5,329 bases of DNA, from contig JAJYUV010000069.1 in assembly GCA_021792355.1 (NCBI GenBank), positions 1-5,329 of the forward strand, read 5' to 3'. Shown here piece after piece: positions 4,745 through 5,329 of the stretch. The DNA is from Thermoplasmata archaeon (GTDB lineage Archaea; Thermoplasmatota; Thermoplasmata; Thermoplasmatales; GCA-001856825). The notes beneath the pieces are model-generated. The model was not told the origin of the DNA. It saw nothing but the letters and a program-made list of their open reading frames with translations, and searched no databases. The translations under genes and the position numbers were made by a program. Within the stretch, counting starts at the first letter, position 1. Each line of letters begins with the position of its first letter.

Positions 4745-4819
4745 TGCTCCGACCGGGATTTGGACCCGGGTCGTCGGCTCGAAAGGCCGATATGCTTGGC
4801 CGGACTACACCATCGGAGC
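4745..4819 (-). tRNA. tRNA-Glu (anticodon TTC)
   Basis: The 75-base minus-strand sequence folds as a full cloverleaf. The acceptor stem pairs GCTCCGA with TCGGAGC, followed by discriminator A at 4745. The anticodon arm is TCGGC-CTTTCGA-GCCGA, giving anticodon TTC at 4781-4783, which reads GAA and, by wobble, GAG. The T arm is CCGGG-TCCAAAT-CCCGG; the D arm has GTGTAGTCCGGCCAAGC. No CCA end is encoded in the gene and no intron is present. It lies just downstream of pelota, and its 3' end faces the presumed element, making it the probable integration target. Function of the tRNA is intact. Confidence 0.95.
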
Positions 4820-4840
4820 AGAACAGACCCTAAACCCACA

Positions 4841-4858
4841 TACTTATATGTATTTTTG
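4841..4858 (-). promoter_or_regulatory. TATA box and BRE of tRNA-Glu
   Basis: On the minus strand CATATAAGTA (4841-4850) is preceded by an A-rich stretch, AAAAATA, consistent with a BRE. The TATA centre is about 27 bases from the mature tRNA 5' end (4819), so transcription should begin at or very near the first tRNA base. Confidence 0.65.
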
Positions 4859-4880
4859 TAGCCGGTGCCAGTCCATCAGG

Positions 4881-5329
4881 TCATGGTAACCTGTATCTGA
4901 GGATGGCGCAATAGCCCCCGAAATTACTCACTATCCTGCCAGGATCAGTCCCCGTCCCTATTATGTGCACCCTTGTACCATAGTTTCTGGACACTTCCAG
5001 AAGCTTCCTGCCCTCGGGAGTCCTGAATTTTTCCTCAGAAACAATCAATGTATCCACGGCGCCAGCTTCAAGTGCTTTCAGAACATCTTCGTATCCATAT
5101 GTTCCAAGGCCGTCTGTTCCGACATGCCTCAGAAAGCTCTCCACGAGTCTGGAATCTCCAGAAATTCTCAGGTCCCTGAAAATGGCATCCGCCTCAGGAG
5201 TATTCAGGAATTCCCAGACAGCGCCTGCATCTGATCTGTTGGTGGGGTATGTCACCACCCGGAATCCTGTTCCGCCGTATGTTCTGAATGCGTTTACTAT
5301 CTTTTCTCTGGTGAATCCTGGTCCAAGGA
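4881..5329 (-). CDS. pelA: Pelota (Dom34) mRNA surveillance protein, C-terminal part
   Basis: The last 149 residues of Pelota, open to the window edge. Translation gives LGPGFTREKIVNAF near the edge (the central-domain 'GPGF-K/R-E' motif), then SRLVESFLRHVG, TYGYEDVLKALEAGAVDTLI, and the ending FGGYCAILRYRLP, which matches the third domain of Pelota. Pelota resembles release factor 1 but lacks the GGQ loop; it binds the A site of stalled ribosomes and, with aABCE1, frees them. Release factor aRF1 has a similar last domain, but the 'GPGF' context and LVESFL segment favour Pelota. The GTG at 5258 is an internal Val codon, not the start; the true start lies outside. It is a core gene and marks the chromosomal side of the junction. 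Confidence 0.88.
   Translation of the reverse strand, partial: LGPGFTREKIVNAFRTYGGTGFRVVTYPTNRSDAGAVWEFLNTPEADAIFRDLRISGDSRLVESFLRHVGTDGLGTYGYEDVLKALEAGAVDTLIVSEEKFRTPEGRKLLEVSRNYGTRVHIIGTGTDPGRIVSNFGGYCAILRYRLP

Noticed and set aside
4329..4861. Frames on both strands covering the end of the regulator and the tRNA gene
   Set aside because: They are shadows of the regulator gene or run through the tRNA, with no domain or start signal.
4881..5329. Archaeal peptide release factor aRF1 instead of Pelota
   Set aside because: The last domain is similar in both, but LGPGFTRE and SRLVESFL fit Pelota; aRF1 normally shows a different central-domain sequence. The decisive N-terminal part is outside.

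Overview
The window looks archaeal, most likely Thermoplasmatota. The signs are the C-terminal part of an archaeal/eukaryotic-type Pelota protein, a tRNA-Glu of archaeal form with a TATA box at the expected distance, leaderless-looking starts at a divergent promoter, and oligo-T stretches where transcription should end. The exact lineage is inference.

There are two zones. The right end (about 4745-5329) is chromosomal backbone: the 3' part of a pelota gene running off the window, then tRNA-Glu(TTC), both on the minus strand. Everything left of the tRNA 3' end (1-4744) looks like part of an integrated plasmid- or virus-like element. It holds a plus-strand regulator (3976-4626) and, divergent from it, a very compact minus-strand operon of nine genes (3912 down to 84), ending just before an oligo-T stretch. 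No integrase and no second tRNA fragment is visible, so the far end of the element lies outside.

Operon order, in the direction of transcription: a 47-residue ribbon-helix-helix protein; a 33-residue protein; a 697-residue AAA+ helicase-like ATPase with an internal 9-bp tandem repeat; a 74-residue protein resembling the small B domain of archaeal GINS; unrecognised proteins of 81, 49, 118 and 93 residues; and an 83-residue Sm-fold protein with an Hfq-like KH signature. Neighbouring genes overlap or lie within a few bases, often by ATGA or TGATG, and several have strong Shine-Dalgarno sequences inside the preceding gene. The first two genes are absent from a long-ORF view and were read directly from the sequence.

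The two divergent units share one AT-rich core (3937-3950) placed 32 bases from each start codon. A 12-bp repeat, CATATGCAATAT, covers both start codons, which suggests mutual or auto-repression by the ribbon-helix-helix protein and/or the double winged-helix plus ribbon-helix-helix regulator. The working picture is a replication cassette (helicase plus possible GINS-like partner) with an Hfq-like RNA-binding protein and tight DNA-binding control, sitting next to a tRNA gene. The pairing of an Hfq-like gene with a GINS-like domain and a replicative ATPase in one archaeal mobile operon is the most notable feature.
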